Under the pieces are notes generated by a model. That model was not told the DNA's origin. It made no database searches and saw nothing but the letters and a program-made list of their open reading frames with translations. Below, piece after piece: positions 55,666 through 64,000 of a DNA stretch of 64,000 nt. The position numbers and the translations under genes are program-made. This stretch comes from CAVTOO01 sp963736355 (GTDB lineage: Bacteria; Pseudomonadota; Alphaproteobacteria; Rhizobiales; Xanthobacteraceae), in contig CAVTOO010000021.1 in NCBI GenBank assembly GCA_963736355.1, positions 90,546 through 154,545 of the forward strand, read 5' to 3'. Each line of letters begins with the position of its first letter. Within the stretch, counting starts at the first letter, position 1.

Positions 55666-57902
55666 GCCGCAACCATTCTGGAATCGGGGCCGAGCGTATC
55701 GCCGTTCGGCGCCGACAGGATGCTGACACCCGAGAATCCGGCTTTCTTCAACTGCGCCTGCAGCATCTCGCGCGCGGCCTCAGGCAACGCCGGATCGGCC
55801 ACGACAACAGCGTAAGCTGCGAGACCGAACACGAAGTTCGGCGTGCCAGTCAGCGCACCGACATCCATCACCACGTGATCGTAGACCCTTGTCAGCGCAT
55901 CGAGCGCCATGCCGATACGCGGCGATTGCAGCACCACCGGATCGGGCTCGCCCCGGCCTGCGCCGACAAGATGCACGCCAGAGACCCGGTCGCGCGTGAT
56001 GATATCGCCGAATGAAGCTGTGCCATCGACCAGCTCGGCCAGCCCCGGCGCGCCCTGCTCGCTGGCAGCCGCCGCAATCGCCGGCGATGCAAATGACAGA
56101 TCGACCACAACAATGCGATGCTGCCGCGACATCGCGCGCGCCAGCGTCAGTGCCGTGAGGGTTGCGCCGCTGCGCGGTGTCGCACCCATGATGGCGATAC
56201 GCCGTGCGCCTTCTCCGCCCGAGCACAGCTCAAGCGCCAGCTCCTCGATCCCCACAGTGGACGCTATAGCAGGTGACGCGACCGCAGGCGCTTCGGTAGC
56301 CATTGGGGCCATTGGCGGCTCAACACGCGCGCTCGTCATCGGAGCGCTCGCAAGCGGCGCATGTGAGGTGGGCCTCGCATTGGGCGCCGTCATGCGCAGC
56401 AATTCGCCGGTGACGATGAGACCGCTCGACAGCAGGAACATCGCCAGCGTCGCGATCACGATGATCGGCAGTTTCTTCGGATAGGCTGGCGTATTCGAAA
56501 CGCCGGCGCGCGAGATGATGCGCGCCTCGGCCGGAGCCGAGTTGATGGTTTCGCGCGTCGTCGCCTCGCGATATTTCGCGAGATAGGATTCCAGCAGATC
56601 GCGCTGCGATTTGGCTTCGCGCTCCAGCGCGCGCAATTCGACATCCTGGGTGTTGGTGGAGCTGGCCTGCCGCTTGAACTGGTCGAGACTGCTGCTCAAC
56701 GAATCGACGCGGCCACCGGCGATCTTGGCGTCGTTCTCGAGCGCACGGGCGAATTTGGCGGCTTCGTCGCGGATCTGGCGGTCGAGATCGGCGATCTGGG
56801 CGCGCAATTCCTTGATGCGCGGATGACCGCCGAGCAGCGTCGACGACTGTTCGGCCAGTTGTGCGCTCAGGGTGACGCGCTGTTCGTTGAGGCGACGCAC
56901 CAGTTCGGAATTGAGCACATCGGACGCCTCGATCGGACGTCCCGACTGCAGCATCCCACGGATCAGCCGTGCCTTGTTATCGGCCTCGGCCTGCTGCGCG
57001 CGCGCGGCATTGAGCTGGGAACTGACTTCGCCCAGTTGCTGCGCGGAGAGATTGGTGTTGTTGAGGCCCACGAACAGATTTGTCTTGGAACGGAACTCCT
57101 CGACGCGCGATTCCGCCTCGGCAACCTTCTTGCGCAGGCTGTCGATCTCGACCGACAGCCACTGGCCGGCGGCTCGCGCCTGATCCAGACGCGCCGCCTG
57201 CTGCAATTCGAGATAGCCTTCGGCGATCGAATTGGCGACACGCGCCGCCAGTTCGCGATCGGTCGACTGAAATTCAACGGCAATGACGCGCGACTTGTCG
57301 ACGGCATAGGCCGTCAGGCGCTCGAAATAGGCATCCATCACGCGCTGCTCGGCGCTGGAGCCGAGCGGATCGCGGCCCATGCCGAACAGCGACAGCACCG
57401 TGCGCAGCGGCGAGAAGCCGCGCAGCACGGGGTCGAATTCCGGAAGCGACGCGAGGCCGTTCTTGGCGATGACGTCGCGCGCGAGATTGCGCGACAGAAC
57501 CAGCTGCACCTGGCTTGTGACCGCCTCGGGATCGAGCGCGCCGCCGGCGTCCCGGCCCTCGGCATTGGGGCGCAGGAAGACGTTGTCGCGGCCATCGATG
57601 AGAATGCGGGCTTCGCTCTTGTAGCGCGGCGTCACCATGTTGACGGCGACGAAGGACAACAGCGCCGCGATCATCGTCGGCAGGATGATCCAGATGCGCT
57701 TGCGCCACAACGCGCTGCCGATGGCACGCACGTCGATGTCGCCGGTCGCAGCAGGCATCGGGGCCGTGCGCCGTTCCACAAAAATCGGTTCATGCTTCAT
57801 CGCAGGCGGAGATGCCTCGGCAACAGGCGGCCATGGTTCGGCTCTCGGCGCGTTTTTCGGCGCACGGGAAAATATCGACGCAATACGTTTCGAAACCGCC
57901 AT
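55662..57902 (-). CDS. Wzz/Wzc-like polysaccharide chain-length protein with degenerate kinase domain
   Basis: 746 aa from ATG 57902 (MAVSKRIASIFSRAPKNAPR). The Wzz domain has two membrane helices (RIWIILPTMIAALLSFVAVN near residue 75 and LPIIVIATLAMFLLSSGLIV near 470) with a long periplasmic coiled coil between (ARAAGQWLSVEIDSLRKKVA, EAESRVEEFRS). The C-terminal CpsD/BY-kinase-like domain has IAIMGATPRSGATLTALTLA where Walker A should read GxxxxGKT, so the lysine is missing. Walker A' is RIVVVDLSFASP and Walker B YDHVVMDVGALTG. No Tyr-rich tail. Probably not an active tyrosine kinase. Confidence 0.88.
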   Translation of the reverse strand: MAVSKRIASIFSRAPKNAPRAEPWPPVAEASPPAMKHEPIFVERRTAPMPAATGDIDVRAIGSALWRKRIWIILPTMIAALLSFVAVNMVTPRYKSEARILIDGRDNVFLRPNAEGRDAGGALDPEAVTSQVQLVLSRNLARDVIAKNGLASLPEFDPVLRGFSPLRTVLSLFGMGRDPLGSSAEQRVMDAYFERLTAYAVDKSRVIAVEFQSTDRELAARVANSIAEGYLELQQAARLDQARAAGQWLSVEIDSLRKKVAEAESRVEEFRSKTNLFVGLNNTNLSAQQLGEVSSQLNAARAQQAEADNKARLIRGMLQSGRPIEASDVLNSELVRRLNEQRVTLSAQLAEQSSTLLGGHPRIKELRAQIADLDRQIRDEAAKFARALENDAKIAGGRVDSLSSSLDQFKRQASSTNTQDVELRALEREAKSQRDLLESYLAKYREATTRETINSAPAEARIISRAGVSNTPAYPKKLPIIVIATLAMFLLSSGLIVTGELLRMTAPNARPTSHAPLASAPMTSARVEPPMAPMATEAPAVASPAIASTVGIEELALELCSGGEGARRIAIMGATPRSGATLTALTLARAMSRQHRIVVVDLSFASPAIAAAASEQGAPGLAELVDGTASFGDIITRDRVSGVHLVGAGRGEPDPVVLQSPRIGMALDALTRVYDHVVMDVGALTGTPNFVFGLAAYAVVVADPALPEAAREMLQAQLKKAGFSGVSILSAPNGDTLGPDSRMVAA

Positions 57903-57989
57903 GACCTCACGCAACAAAACAGGGCTGCCCGGGCGCGATTACAAACGATTAAGGTTGCCACCCGGTTAATACCGCCCTCGTCTCGGAGC

Positions 57990-58034
57990 CTGATCGTGTC
58001 CAAAAAAACGGTTCCCGCTTTGCGGGATCATGCT
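57990..58034. repeat. Diverged palindromic repeat
   Basis: The segment from cctgatcgtgtccaaa to gcgggatcatgctc is alignable with the tandem repeats at 54245-54347 and closer to the common Bradyrhizobium-type gatcatgc element. It lies between the divergent Wzc-like and glycosyltransferase genes. Confidence 0.65.
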
Positions 58035-58122
58035 CATTTGTCATCGAATTTTAAGCGCCTCATGCATTTAGTGACTGCGGATTTTCACTGATGAGCAGCA
58101 CGGGCGCTTCGCGGGTCTGGTG

Positions 58123-59316
58123 ATGCCGGATGCGACCATGCCCAATACGCCCAACGCGCCACAAGAATCGCCGCTTCGCATTCTCCACGCCGTCCGCGCG
58201 CCGGTCGGTGGCATCTTCCGTCACATCCTCGATCTGGCGGCGGGACAAGCCGACCGCGGCCATCGGGTCGGCATTGTCGCCGACAGCCTCACCGGCGGCG
58301 ACCGCGCCGCAGCAGCACTGGAAGCCATCGCGCCTAAAATGGCGCTCGGCGTGTACCGGATGGCGATGCGACGGGCGCCCCATCCGGCGGATGTGTTCGC
58401 CATTCCAAAATTTACCCATCTGGTTCGCGCTTTGGATCCCACCATCCTGCATGGCCATGGCGCGAAGGCGGGCGCGCTCGTCCGCCTCGCTCCGGTCGGC
58501 AAGGACATTGTGCGTGTCTACACACCGCATGGCGGCGTGCTGCATTATCCGCCGTCGACCGTGAAAGGTGCGCTTTACGCCGCGCTCGAACGCATGCTGA
58601 TCGGCCGCACCGATTTGTTCCTGTTCGAAAGCCTGTTTGCACGCGACACGTATCAGCGCTTCATCGGCACGCCGAAAACCACTGTACGCTGCGTCTTCAA
58701 CGGCGTGGGCGCGGCCGAATTCGATCCCATTCAACCCAATCCGGACGCGACCGACATCGTCTATGTCGGCGAGTTCCGCTACATCAAAGGCGCCGACCTG
58801 CTTGTGGAAGCGGTTGCGAAACTGCGCGCCAAAGGCCGCCCGGTGACGCTAACGCTGTGTGGCGACGGCGAGGAACAAGAGAGGATCAAGGCGCTGGTCG
58901 CCGAGCGCAACCTGACACAAGCCGTGCGTTTCGCCGGTCACGTCCAGGCCCGCACCGGCTTTGCCAAGGGCAAGCTTCTGGTCGTGCCCTCCCGCGGCGA
59001 CTCCATGCCTTATGTCGCCATTGAAGCTGGCGCCGCAGGTGTGCCGATGATCGCCGCCCGCATCGGCGGCATCCCCGAGATCCTGGGCGAGACGAGCCCG
59101 TCGCTGTTCACGCCCAACGATCCGCAGGCCCTAACCGATGCCATCGTCGCGGCCATCGACGCGCCGGACGACGTGAAGACACGCGCGCGGGACCTGCGCG
59201 AGAGAATTTTCATGCACTTTTCGCAAAAAGCGATGGTTGAGGGCGTCATGGCGGCGTATCGCGACGCGCTCGTTACCAAGCCCGCCTTACATTCCGCGCT
59301 TGCTGATCATAACTAA
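58123..59316 (+). CDS. Glycosyltransferase family 4 protein
   Basis: GT-B fold sugar transferase, about 397 aa. Start near 58123 (ATG), with GTG 58120 or ATG 58138 as alternatives. The N-terminal ILHAVRAPVGGIFRHILDLA and PTILHGHGAKAGALVRLAPV form the acceptor domain. The C-terminal donor domain has DIVYVGEFRYIKGADLLVEA, VTLTLCGDGEEQERIKALVA and the E-x7-E region of VVPSRGDSMPYVAIEAGAAG. It likely builds the exopolysaccharide repeat unit with the following sugar transferase. Confidence 0.9.
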   Translation: MPDATMPNTPNAPQESPLRILHAVRAPVGGIFRHILDLAAGQADRGHRVGIVADSLTGGDRAAAALEAIAPKMALGVYRMAMRRAPHPADVFAIPKFTHLVRALDPTILHGHGAKAGALVRLAPVGKDIVRVYTPHGGVLHYPPSTVKGALYAALERMLIGRTDLFLFESLFARDTYQRFIGTPKTTVRCVFNGVGAAEFDPIQPNPDATDIVYVGEFRYIKGADLLVEAVAKLRAKGRPVTLTLCGDGEEQERIKALVAERNLTQAVRFAGHVQARTGFAKGKLLVVPSRGDSMPYVAIEAGAAGVPMIAARIGGIPEILGETSPSLFTPNDPQALTDAIVAAIDAPDDVKTRARDLRERIFMHFSQKAMVEGVMAAYRDALVTKPALHSALADHN

Positions 59317-59346
59317 ATCTTGGGCTTTATTGGCTAGAGCTTTCCC

Positions 59347-60867
59347 ATGATCGAGGCTAAATCCAACACTGCCGCCGACGGTGGCTCCTTTCCCCAGGTC
59401 GAGCGCAGGCGCCGCCTGTCGCTCCCTGCGCTTGCCATCGTCAACGACAAGGTCGAGGCGGCCTACTCGCCGGTCGTCATTGCCGGCGTCGTACGGCTGA
59501 TCGATTTCCTCCTGATCATCACCATTGGCGCGGCGGTCTATCGTTTCTATGTCGTGCCGATCGACGGCTTCGACGCACGCTTCCTCGCCGCCATCGCCGC
59601 ATTCGCCGCCGCCACGATTGTCGCGTTCCAGGCGAGCGATCTTTATCAGGTGCAGATTCTGCGCACGCGACGGCAGCAAATCACGCGGCTTCTGCCGGCC
59701 TGGGCGCTGGCGTTTCTGCTGTTCACCGGCGTGTCGTTCTTCGCCAAGCTCGGCAGCCAGGTCTCGCGCGTGTGGCTGTTTGCATTCCTCGTCATCGGCT
59801 TCGCCGCGCTGGTCGGCGTGCGTATGGTGATCCGCAAACTGATCCGGGATTGGACGCGCGCCGGGCGGCTCGATCGCCGCACTGTGATCGTCGGCTCCGA
59901 CGAGACCGGCGAGACTCTCATTCACGCGCTCGACGCACAGGACGATTCCGACATCAAGGTGCTGGGTGTGTTCGACGACCGCGCTGACGATCGTGCGCTG
60001 GAGACCTGCGCCGGCCGCTTCAAGCTCGGCAAGGTCGATGACATCGTCGAATTCGCCCGCCGCACCCGCGTCGATCTCGTGCTGTTCTCGCTGCCGATTT
60101 CGGCCGAGGCGCGTATCCTGCACATGCTCAAGAAGCTGTGGGTGCTGCCGGTCGATATCCGTCTGTCGGCGCATTCCAACCAGCTGCGCTTCAAGCCCCG
60201 CGCCTATTCCTATCTCGGTCACGTGCCGACACTCGACATGTTCGAGCAGCCGATCACGCATTGGGACGAGGTCATGAAATGGATGTTCGACCGCGTGGTC
60301 GGCGGCCTCATTCTCATTCTGGCGGCGCCGGTCATGGCTTTGGTCGCGCTCGCGATCAAGCTCGACAGCCCCGGCCCCGTGCTGTTCCGGCAGAAGCGCT
60401 TCGGCTTCAATAACGAGCGCATCGACGTCTACAAGTTCCGCTCGCTCTATCACGACCAGGCCGATCCGACCGCCGCCAAGGTCGTCACCAAGGACGATCC
60501 GCGCGTGACCCGCGTCGGCCGCTTCATCCGCAAGACGAGCCTCGACGAGCTTCCGCAGCTCTTCAACGTCGTGTTCAAGGGCGATCTCTCGCTCGTCGGC
60601 CCGCGCCCGCATGCGGTGAAGGGCCATCTGCAGAACCGGCTGTTCGACGAAACCGTGGACGGCTATTTCGCCCGCCATCGCGTCAAGCCCGGCATCACCG
60701 GATGGGCGCAGATCAATGGCTGGCGCGGCGAGATCGACAATGAAGAGAAGATCCACCGCCGCGTCGAATTCGACCTGTACTACATCGAGAACTGGTCGGT
60801 TCTGTTCGACCTTTTCATCCTGCTGAAGACGCCGTTTGCGCTGCTGAAGTCCGAAAACGCCTACTGA
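59347..60867 (+). CDS. Undecaprenyl-phosphate sugar phosphotransferase (WcaJ/ExoY-type)
   Basis: Initiating polyprenyl-phosphate hexose-1-phosphate transferase, 506 aa. The N-terminal half has about four helices (VVIAGVVRLIDFLLIITIGA onward) and a Rossmann-like CoA-binding domain (RRTVIVGSDETGETLIHALD). The C-terminal catalytic domain has KMF-type WMFDRVVGGLILILAAPVMA, SPGPVLFRQKRFGFNNERID, VYKFRSLYHDQADPT, TSLDELPQLFNVVFKGDLSL and VGPRPHA, then GITGWAQINGWRGEID. It loads the first sugar of the exopolysaccharide repeat. Intact. It follows the GT4 gene by 30 bases. Confidence 0.94.
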   Translation: MIEAKSNTAADGGSFPQVERRRRLSLPALAIVNDKVEAAYSPVVIAGVVRLIDFLLIITIGAAVYRFYVVPIDGFDARFLAAIAAFAAATIVAFQASDLYQVQILRTRRQQITRLLPAWALAFLLFTGVSFFAKLGSQVSRVWLFAFLVIGFAALVGVRMVIRKLIRDWTRAGRLDRRTVIVGSDETGETLIHALDAQDDSDIKVLGVFDDRADDRALETCAGRFKLGKVDDIVEFARRTRVDLVLFSLPISAEARILHMLKKLWVLPVDIRLSAHSNQLRFKPRAYSYLGHVPTLDMFEQPITHWDEVMKWMFDRVVGGLILILAAPVMALVALAIKLDSPGPVLFRQKRFGFNNERIDVYKFRSLYHDQADPTAAKVVTKDDPRVTRVGRFIRKTSLDELPQLFNVVFKGDLSLVGPRPHAVKGHLQNRLFDETVDGYFARHRVKPGITGWAQINGWRGEIDNEEKIHRRVEFDLYYIENWSVLFDLFILLKTPFALLKSENAY

Positions 60868-60977
60868 GGCCCGGCCGGCACGGCCTGAAAAGCCCGGTTT
60901 TGCAGGGCTATCGGGGTCCCTGCGGGGGTGTCTTGCCTCTGGGGCGCAACGAGGCTACACGAGGCTTCCCGAAAGGG

Positions 60978-61055
60978 CGGAGCGTAGCGCAGCCCGGTTA
61001 GCGCACCAGTCTGGGGGACTGGGGGTCGGAGGTTCAAATCCTCTCGCTCCGACCA
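60978..61055 (+). tRNA. tRNA-Pro (GGG)
   Basis: Plus-strand cloverleaf. The acceptor CGGAGCG pairs with CGCTCCG, the anticodon stem CCAGT/ACTGG encloses CTGGGGG (anticodon GGG), the T-arm has GGAGGTTCAAATCCTC, the discriminator is A and CCA is encoded at the end. The D-loop reads AGCCCGGTTAGC, one T longer than the usual proline form. This may be real or another inserted base. Confidence 0.94.
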
Positions 61056-61303
61056 TTATTTCAAATAGTCAGCTGTTTTGGCTCCAGCCCAAGACACCCA
61101 GTTTCTAGCATCTGGGCGCCGATTGGCTCCAACTCGCACGCCCCCAATGCTGCTTGTCTCCACAACAAGTCAGTTGGCCTAGCAGGTGTGCATCAGACGA
61201 AGTTGATACGACGGTCTTAGGGCGACATCGGAAACTGAGAAGTGTGTTCCCGCGTTCATGCTCGTCGCAATAGATGCGTATGTCCAGCTGCCAGGAAAAG
61301 TCC

Positions 61304-61717
61304 CTAGAGCACACACCGGGTGTATCTCAGTTCCGTTCCTTCCGTTCCTGGCAAAATCCTGGAAAAATTATTGTCGTCGATAATCTTGAATGCAAGTCGA
61401 AGGCTATCGCTCATAATGCTGGTGGAGCAGGCTGCTGAAATCTGCACTACATTCCCCTCCTGCTTTTTCGACTTGATCGTACACTGAGCGGATCTTGCTC
61501 GTATCCGATTGCCGGCAATGAGCAGGCCTGAGCCGTAAAGTTCGGAAAATTCAGTAAATACGACTTGCTTGCCTTTTTTCGTGAATACCTGATTGCACAT
61601 TTTGTCGTCTGTCGACCACGCTCCGGTGAGTTCAAACGCATGAGCTTGGGTCGACAGCATAAACCCGAGACCGAACAGCAGGACGACAATCGCAGGCAAC
61701 CTGCCTGCGCGACGCAT
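61304..61717 (-). CDS. Exported hypothetical protein
   Basis: The start is placed at ATG 61717 so that a signal peptide leads (MRRAGRLPAIVVLLFGLGFM, cut near STQAHA). The mature part is about 110 aa: FELTGAWSTDDKMCNQVFTK, ELYGSGLLIAGNRIRARSAQ, paired cysteines (CNQ, QCT, ACS, RCVL) that may form disulfides, and FSRILPGTEGTELRYTRCVL at the end. Family not recognised by name; it looks like a periplasmic lipocalin-like or DUF protein. The open frame upstream of 61717 is probably untranslated. Confidence 0.65.
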   Translation of the reverse strand: MRRAGRLPAIVVLLFGLGFMLSTQAHAFELTGAWSTDDKMCNQVFTKKGKQVVFTEFSELYGSGLLIAGNRIRARSAQCTIKSKKQEGNVVQISAACSTSIMSDSLRLAFKIIDDNNFSRILPGTEGTELRYTRCVL

Positions 61718-61905
61718 TTTACAAAATCCAGATACGCAAGTCACAAGTCCAGTCGCTTTGGTCGTCGGCGGCCTAAGCCTGCACCGTCGGAGCCGGAACA
61801 AACAATCGCTCATTTTCATTTCACCTTGACCGATATCGACCATGCTGCGTGAAATAGCAGTTAGCTGCATTGCCAGTTGTTCTGTCAGGAGAGGCTTCCG
61901 ACGTT

Positions 61906-62817
61906 CTATTTAACCGGTTTCGTATCTGTGACCAGTTGCCAACCCGCGGGATTGAACGACGTCATCTGCCTGGCAAGCGCGATCGTGTCCGGACCGAGGT
62001 CCTTTTGAAACACCATCCCTCGGTGGTTGACCATGAACGTGACCACACCGGAATTCCGATATTCGGCCGGATAAGCGATCAGCGCAAACCCCCCGACCAT
62101 CTTACCGTTCACGACATAGTTTAACTCGCCGCCGAAAGCGGCCGGTCCCTGCTTGGTGAGTATCCTGTAGAAGTAGCCGTGATACGGCGCACCCTGACCG
62201 GCAACATTGCGTCCGGTCGCAGCAGCCTGTGCAACGAGCTCGCCGAGAGGGCTCTGATCCTGACCCGACGATGCGGGCCAATAGAGGCCATCTTGCTTCC
62301 GGGCTGGCTGGCAATGCGCTGCGCATAAATGCCAACTCCAGCACCCGTTCTGTCTTTCTCTGCATATTCATATTGCGCATCGACATAAGCAAGGCTGGCC
62401 TGGATGGCCGACAGTTCGTTCTCGCCAATGCGACGGGCCAGGACTTCCTGCCGGCCGGCAGCTGCGTCGAACCGCCAAACGCCGCTTTTGCTCGAGCAGC
62501 GGAATGGGGATTCGAAAGTCGTCTTGCCCCACGACTATCGTCGCCTTGCCGTCCTTTATCGCGATCGAGTGCTTCGCTTCGTAAGCTGCCACGAATTTCC
62601 GGCGCGTCTGCGCATCGGCGCTTTCGTCTCCGGACCAGACCAGATAGTTGCCTTCGGACCCCAGCACCGTCATGAGGGCCTTGGCATCGTCATTCCGGGC
62701 GGCGGCGACCAGCGCGGCGGCCGCATTTTCGGGCGATTGAAATGCCTGCTGGCCGCTCGCGGCGGATGCAGCGCACAGCAACGATGCGCTTACAATTGAG
62801 ATAAGGACGCGTTTCAT
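61906..62817 (-). CDS. DUF2950 family exported protein (frameshifted)
   Basis: Start ATG 62817 with signal peptide MKRVLISIVSASLLCAASAA. The DUF2950 pattern is clear across frames: FQSPENAAAALVAAARNDDA, YLVWSGDESADAQTRRKFVA, then (after an extra A near 62488) GVWRFDAAAGRQEVLARRIG, AIQASLAYVDAQYEYAEKDR and TGAGVGIYAQRIASQPGSK, then (after a missing G near 62293) DGLYWPASSGQDQSPLGELV, GGFALIAYPAEYRNSGVVTF and VFQKDLGPDTIALARQMTSF. Corrected length about 303 aa. Function unknown; it pairs with the DUF3300 gene upstream. Confidence 0.85.
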
Positions 62818-62847
62818 GACAGCCTCTGCACAAGTCTGCTGCAACTC

Positions 62848-64000
62848 TTAATTTGAAACGATGGGAATTCTGCCGCCCGATGCCAGCCATCGCTCATAGG
62901 TCTGGAACGGAACGCCAAGCTTTTCGTAGAGGACGCGGAGATGACCATCCCGATCGCGGATCACCGCGGACGGCGTCACGGCTTGAACCTCCTGCGCCAT
63001 GACACCAACATAGGCGCGCTGTTCGCCATTGTAGCTGAAGCGATAGAAGCCCAAACCGTTTGCCATCTGGCCGAGAAAGACGATGTCGTGCTTGAGGGTC
63101 ATGTCGGACCTTCGTCCGCCGCCACCGCCACCCCCACGACCACCGCCTCCTCCGCCGCTGAAGCCGCCGCGCCCGCCGCCGCCACCGCTGAAGCTGCTGC
63201 GTCCGCCGCCGCCAGCGCTGAAGCCGCCGCCGCCGAGACTGCCGTGACCGCGCGCTCCGGCGAAGTCCGCCGTCCGTCCTGAACCGATACCTGCCATCGC
63301 GTTTGACGGCCCGCGGGTCGAGTCTCGCTGCTCGGCCGCTGTGCGGCTTTGCTGCTGCCTCCACCCGCAGGGCGCTGAGCTGCCTTGGCTCCGCCGGAGG
63401 ACTTTTTTTGGCCGGCGTTCTTGCTGGCAGGCTGCTGTCCGGCGCTGGGCCCCTTCGCAGATCCCTTCCCGGCGCCCGCTCCTTTGCCGCTGGGCTGCTG
63501 GCCAGCACTCGGTCGATCGCCTTTCGCAGGCAATTGTCCCGCACCTGCTCGCCCGCCGTCAGGCTTGATGACTGAATTGCCGTCGCGGCCGCGAAAATCC
63601 ATCCGGTCCTGCACGCCGGCCTGACGATTGTCATTGCCGAAACGTTGTTGAACGCGCGGGTTATCGTATCTCACGCCGTGACGATGCGCCGGATTGTGCT
63701 GCCAATTGTTGCCGGCGAGCGGAATTCACCTGCGGCCTGTTGAGGTTGATATTGTTGTTGTTCCAGTTGAAGTCTCCGCCCCAATAATTTCCGCCGGATC
63801 CCCAATTCCCCAGTGCCCAGCCCGCGCCAAATGCGAGTCCGACGCCAATGAGTGATCCGGGAATGTATCCTGGCCATCCAAAATAATAGGGCGGATACGC
63901 GGAATATGGCCACGCTCCGTACACCACCGCCGGATCGTAAATTAAGGAACGTAGATTGTTTCGGGGTTAGTCGGCTGGATGGCGATGATCTGTTTTGCGC
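62848..64000 (-). CDS. DUF3300 family protein with Gly-rich linker and ICA-like C-terminus (partial, frameshifted)
   Basis: The gene enters from the right edge. Pieces read in order on the minus strand: IIAIQPTNPETIYVP, YDPAVVYGAWPYSAYPPYYF, GAGWALGNWGSGGNYWGGDF, NNWQHNPAHRHGVRYDNPRV, a long Gly/Gln/Lys low-complexity linker, RGPSNAMAGIGSGRTADFAG, a poly-Gly tract (63120-63230), then SDMTLKHDIVFLGQMANGLG and YVGVMAQEVQAVTPSAVIRD. The tail resembles the tail-fibre/endosialidase auto-processing domain: SDxxLK has the Ser-Lys spacing of autoproteolytic members. Breaks fall near 63958, 63715 and 63350. Role unknown; cell-surface location likely. Confidence 0.78.

Overview
The window reads as chromosomal DNA of a GC-rich alphaproteobacterium, most likely order Hyphomicrobiales (Rhizobiales), Bradyrhizobium/Xanthobacteraceae-like. 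Support comes from the tig-clpP-clpX-lon block beside hupB and nuoABCDEF, a sigma-54 type promoter in front of glnB-glnA, a heme A synthase next to a DUF2842 gene, a DUF2950/DUF3300 pair, and interspersed palindromic repeats of a kind I associate with Bradyrhizobiaceae. Genus-level placement is inference.

Layout. 1-5.1 kb: nuoF-A (complex I) on the minus strand, tRNA-Asp. 5.3-12.8 kb: hupB (plus), tRNA-Val, then lon, clpX, clpP, tig (minus) and tRNA-Leu. 13-20.8 kb: Tat-exported cupredoxin-like protein, NAD(P)HX repair fusion, glnB-glnA, PhoX-like phosphatase, ABM monooxygenase. 20.8-38.7 kb: a large organic-acid catabolic region with a TRAP transporter, GMC oxidoreductase, 2-hydroxyacid dehydrogenase, two-subunit class I fumarase/tartrate-dehydratase-like enzyme, alpha/beta hydrolase, GntR/UTRA regulator, enoyl-CoA hydratase, SsuABC-like ABC transporter, LeuCD-like hydro-lyase, GST, class III CoA-transferase and a carboxymuconolactone-decarboxylase-like protein. 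38.7-45.2 kb: diguanylate cyclase, 2H phosphoesterase and a four-gene ABC importer. 45.3-48.4 kb: rpsI-rplM, CoA-binding protein, metY. 48.5-52 kb: an AT-richer accessory island with small orphan genes, two RHS fragments, an RHS toxin-like tip and an adjoining Sel1-repeat gene that may be its immunity partner. 52.1-61 kb: response regulator, heme A synthase, DUF2842, and an exopolysaccharide group (GNAT/CelD-like, Wzz/Wzc-like, glycosyltransferase, undecaprenyl-phosphate sugar transferase), tRNA-Pro. 61.3-64 kb: a small exported protein, DUF2950, and a DUF3300 protein that runs off the window.

A cross-cutting observation is essential for reading this annotation: many genes, including housekeeping ones (nuoD, nuoE, nuoF, lon, metY), are split by single-base frameshifts, nearly all one-base insertions. 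The protein sequence resumes perfectly in the next frame, so I treat these as probable sequence errors, annotate the whole gene span, and give the break positions. The most novel-looking locus is the RHS/orphan-gene island at 48.5-52 kb. Second in interest are the catabolic region, the ICA-like (SDxxLK) tail of the DUF3300 protein, and the Wzc-like protein whose nucleotide-binding motif has lost its lysine.
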